In this document: positions 61,794-64,000 of the stretch, in pieces
Layout: each line of letters starts with the position of its first letter
Position numbering within the stretch: position 1 is the stretch's first letter
DNA from: Maricaulis sp047308265
GTDB lineage: Bacteria; Pseudomonadota; Alphaproteobacteria; Caulobacterales; Maricaulaceae
Reading direction: 5' to 3'
Length of the DNA: 64,000 nt
Assembly: GCF_047308265.1 (NCBI RefSeq)
Contig: NZ_JBKQWY010000005.1
Coordinates: 1-64,000 of the forward strand
Program-made: the position numbers and the translations under genes
Notes under the pieces: generated by a model
Databases searched by the model: none
What the model saw: only the letters and a program-made list of their open reading frames with translations
Told to the model about the DNA's origin: nothing

Positions 61794-61958
61794 GTGCTCA
61801 TTCCTGAATTTTGTTCGGTGCATACAGGAACCGGTTTCAGGATCAAGAAATTAGACCATCACCTCTTGTTACGCGGCATTGCGTGCCCAGCCGAACGCAG
61901 CGAGTGCTTGCACCTTGACGCGGGCGGTTTACCATCCCGGGCAAGAGGGGAGATCATC

Positions 61959-62858
61959 GTGTCTGACGCGAACGCGCATTCCAAGCCGGACCATTCCAAG
62001 TCGGACCATTCCAAGTCAGACGATGACACACCGCGCCTTGCAGGCCGCGGCAAAGCTGGCATGTCTGAGCCATCCCAAACCCCGTCCTCATCTCCGTCCA
62101 ACCCGGGAACCGAGAACGAGGCTCTCGATGCGGTGACGATTGCTGCTTTCGATGTGGATGCCCGCATTTTCCGCACACTCTGGCACAGCCTCATCATGCC
62201 GCTCGACGTCGCCCATGACTGTCTGCGGGGTGATTTCACGCGCTATATCTCGCCGGTCCGGGTTTTTCTGGCGCTGTTCGGTCTTCAATTCACGGTGGCG
62301 GCCATGTTCGGCACCCCGCTGACGCCGACGGTGGACACGCTGACGCTCAATCTCAGCCCTGACGCGTTCGAGACCTGGTTGGCAGGCGTGCCACGCAGCG
62401 AGATCAATATCGCCCTGGACCGCTGGTTCGGTGCCTTGATGATGCCCATCATGATCCTGGCCTCCCTGCCCTACCTGGTGCTGTTGAAACTCTTTCGAAT
62501 TCCGATCAGCTGGTGGGGGCATGTGACGCTCTATCTGATACCCACCAATGCCAGCCAGATCATCATGGTGGCCTTCCTCCCGCTGGGCATGTTTGACGTG
62601 ATGTTCTTTCTGCTCGCGACGCTGATCGGCATGGTCGCCTTTTTCATGGTCCAGGGCCGCATGATCGCCCGCTATTATGCGCGCACCGCCTGGGGGGCGA
62701 GCTGGCGCATCACCCTTCTGGTTTTGCTGTTGCCCATATCCATGTTTCTCACTCTGCTGTTCCAACAGATCGCCATTGCGCTCATTCTCGATCGCAATTT
62801 CGACCTTTCGCTTCTAGAGCTTTATCTTCTCGAACTTGACCACGGAGACCCGCAATGA
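61959..62858 (+). CDS. DUF3667 membrane protein
   Basis: A 299-residue membrane protein of the DUF3667 family. The N-terminal 70 residues are polar and low-complexity, including HSKPDHSKSDHSKSD. The DUF3667 core (about 65-145, with IFRTLWHSLIMPLDVAHDCL and YISPVRVFLALFGLQF) is followed by four hydrophobic segments (about 175-275). The function is unknown. I use a GTG start at 61959, with GAGGGGAG upstream; a long upstream in-frame extension overlaps the opposite-strand gene and is not credible. Its stop overlaps the start of the next gene as ATGA. Confidence 0.8.
   Translation: MSDANAHSKPDHSKSDHSKSDDDTPRLAGRGKAGMSEPSQTPSSSPSNPGTENEALDAVTIAAFDVDARIFRTLWHSLIMPLDVAHDCLRGDFTRYISPVRVFLALFGLQFTVAAMFGTPLTPTVDTLTLNLSPDAFETWLAGVPRSEINIALDRWFGALMMPIMILASLPYLVLLKLFRIPISWWGHVTLYLIPTNASQIIMVAFLPLGMFDVMFFLLATLIGMVAFFMVQGRMIARYYARTAWGASWRITLLVLLLPISMFLTLLFQQIAIALILDRNFDLSLLELYLLELDHGDPQ
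61977..62021 (+). repeat. Three tandem 15-base repeats inside the DUF3667 gene
   Basis: CATTCCAAGYCGGAC is repeated three times head to tail, with only one or two changes, encoding HSKPD, HSKSD and HSKSD. The period is a multiple of three, so unit gain or loss keeps the frame. It lies in the polar N-terminal tail. Confidence 0.85.
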
Positions 62859-63850
62859 AATCGCGCGAAGTCCATCTGAACGCCTATCTGCAAGGCGAGC
62901 CCAAGCCGGAAAACTTCTCAGTTGTCGAGGCCGACCTGCCCGCACCGGACATCGGTCAGGTTCGAGTCCGCAACACCTATATCTCGGTTGATCCTTATAT
63001 GCGGGGCCGGATGAGTGGGCGCCACACCTATATCGCCCCCTTCGCCATCGGTGCCGTCATGGAAGGCGGTGCTGTGGGCGTGGTCGCGGACAGCGAGTTT
63101 GATGGTCTCAATCCCGGCGATCATGTGATGTCGATGTATGGCTGGCGTGAAGGTTATACCGCCGCGGGCAATACGGTCATGAAGATCGACACGCAAAGCC
63201 TGCCGGAACAAGCCTATCTGGGCATTGCCGGTCTGACCGGGTTGACCGCCTATGTCGGGCTCAAGCGCATGATCGACCTCAAGGAGGGCGAGACCGTGTG
63301 GATGTCCGCTGGCGCAGGCGCTGTGGGCTCGGCCGGCATCCAGTTTGCCAAGGCCATGGGCGCCACGGTCATTGCCACCGCTGGCGGCGCCGAGAAATGC
63401 GAGTATGTCAAATCCATCGGTGCCGACCATGCCATTGACTACAAGGCGACGGATGATCTTGCCGCGGCCATCCGGGCTGTCGCACCGCAGGGTGTGGATG
63501 CCTATTTCGAGAATGTCGGCGGGACGCACTTCACCGCCGCTCTGGAGGTGCTGAACCCACGCGGGCGCATCGCCGCCTGCGGCATGATCCAGCGCTATAA
63601 TGATGCCGAACAAGCCTCCATCACGGACAATCTCACCATGATTGTCGGCAAGTCGCTGAATATTCGCGGCTTCATCGTCTCTGACCACATGGACATCCAG
63701 GGCGATTTTGTCTCTGACCTCACAAGCTGGATGATGGCTGGCAAGATCCAGCCCGCCGAGACCGTGCTGGACGGGATTGATCAAGCACCTGCGGCGTTCA
63801 TGGGCCTGTTTGAAGGTCGCAATACCGGCAAGATGCTGGTGAAAATCTGA
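62855..63850 (+). CDS. CurA-like NADP-dependent oxidoreductase
   Basis: A 331-residue medium-chain dehydrogenase/reductase without zinc, of the leukotriene B4 dehydrogenase/CurA group. Family traits are the N-terminal YISVDPYMRGRMSG (about 43-56), the NADP-binding AGAGAVGSAGIQFAKAMGA (about 146-164), the ADHAIDY strand and YFENVGG (about 212-218). It likely reduces alpha,beta-unsaturated carbonyl compounds. It is translationally coupled to the DUF3667 gene by an ATGA overlap. Confidence 0.93.
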   Translation: MKSREVHLNAYLQGEPKPENFSVVEADLPAPDIGQVRVRNTYISVDPYMRGRMSGRHTYIAPFAIGAVMEGGAVGVVADSEFDGLNPGDHVMSMYGWREGYTAAGNTVMKIDTQSLPEQAYLGIAGLTGLTAYVGLKRMIDLKEGETVWMSAGAGAVGSAGIQFAKAMGATVIATAGGAEKCEYVKSIGADHAIDYKATDDLAAAIRAVAPQGVDAYFENVGGTHFTAALEVLNPRGRIAACGMIQRYNDAEQASITDNLTMIVGKSLNIRGFIVSDHMDIQGDFVSDLTSWMMAGKIQPAETVLDGIDQAPAAFMGLFEGRNTGKMLVKI

Positions 63851-63859
63851 TCAATGGTG

Positions 63860-63879
63860 CGGGCCGCTTCGGCGGCCCG
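63860..63879 (+). terminator. Probable stem-loop terminator after the CurA-like gene
   Basis: CGGGCCGC and GCGGCCCG form an eight-base-pair stem closed by a TTCG tetraloop, ten bases after the stop codon. The following TTCTC is a weak U tract, so termination may be partial. Confidence 0.55.
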
Positions 63880-63898
63880 TTCTCGACGGGGGAAACGC

Positions 63899-64000
63899 GT
63901 GGATACTGGGATTGAGCAGGACCGCAAGGCGGCCCTGAACCGAGGCGATATGGAAAGCCTGACCGAGGAGGTTCTCGGTCTGAACTATCGCGGCATGCGT
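63899..64000 (+). CDS. Partial gene running off the window, possibly DUF3667
   Basis: An open frame of 34 codons continues past the window end. The likely start is GTG at 63899, preceded by ACGGGGGAA. The visible residues (EEVLGLNYRGMR at the end) resemble the beginning of the DUF3667 conserved region, as in the gene at 61959, but too little is present to be sure. Confidence 0.45.
   Translation, partial: MDTGIEQDRKAALNRGDMESLTEEVLGLNYRGMR

Noticed and set aside
61041..61958. Long upstream extension of the DUF3667 reading frame.
   Set aside because: It is antisense to the Gfo/Idh/MocA gene and has no family match; the GTG at 61959 with a strong ribosome binding site is the credible start.

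Overview
The window comes from a high-GC, stalked or holdfast-forming alphaproteobacterium, most likely in the Maricaulales/Hyphomonadaceae area near Caulobacterales. The main evidence is an intact hfaA-hfaB-hfaD holdfast-anchor operon, together with DUF3126, DUF3667 and DUF4328 proteins, a PAS_5 protein, PilZ proteins and many TetR/LysR/AraC regulators. No ribosomal operon, phage, IS element or CRISPR array was found. One tRNA gene, tRNA-Leu(UAA), lies near 46.4 kb.

Layout. 0.4-4.6 kb: a CBS-pair protein divergent from hfaABD, which has a near-perfect sigma-54 (-24/-12) promoter, then a PhoH ATPase with a structured, terminator-bearing leader. 4.8-8.4 kb: gamma-carbonic anhydrase, a GYF_2 protein, double-PilZ and PAS_5 proteins, and a Gly/Asn-rich secreted protein whose promoter region carries a second, nearly identical sigma-54 element. 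8.5-13.7 kb: an osmoprotectant ABC operon with non-AUG, overlapping starts and two small paralogous membrane proteins, then cysE and a NUDIX hydrolase. 13.7-20.2 kb: an RND efflux pair with a TetR-type palindrome and TetR regulator, a nitroreductase and a second TetR. 20.3-24.4 kb: peroxiredoxin, DUF1330, a secreted haloalkane dehalogenase-like hydrolase and two secreted tail-collar-fold proteins. 24.4-31.7 kb: chemoreceptor, queF, an lrp/ald divergon with a long inverted repeat, HAD hydrolase, DUF4328 and nitronate monooxygenase.

31.9-33.8 kb is a compact operon of four small uncharacterised genes, three of them related lipoproteins. 33.8-40.2 kb holds an AlkA-like glycosylase, a DUF2946-TonB receptor-PepSY metal-acquisition cluster, a LamG-like secreted protein and an AraC regulator. 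40.2-46.4 kb is a lower-GC accessory island ending at tRNA-Leu. It carries a two-gene Gabija-type anti-phage system (OLD nuclease GajA plus UvrD-like helicase GajB) followed by two unrecognised single-span membrane proteins.

46.6-64 kb returns to ordinary chromosomal genes: a VWA protein with a TonB-box-like motif, LysR, a SRPBCC protein, a CinA-type MoCF protein, sfsA, thioesterase, M28 peptidase, methionine aminopeptidase, RadC, amidohydrolase, glyoxalase-fold protein, threonine synthase, NAD synthetase, a Gfo/Idh/MocA oxidoreductase, DUF3667 and a CurA-like reductase.

The most promising leads for new biology are the shared sigma-54 control of holdfast genes and the Gly/Asn-rich secreted protein, the phoH leader RNA, the three-lipoprotein operon, the secreted collar proteins, and the membrane proteins trailing the Gabija pair.
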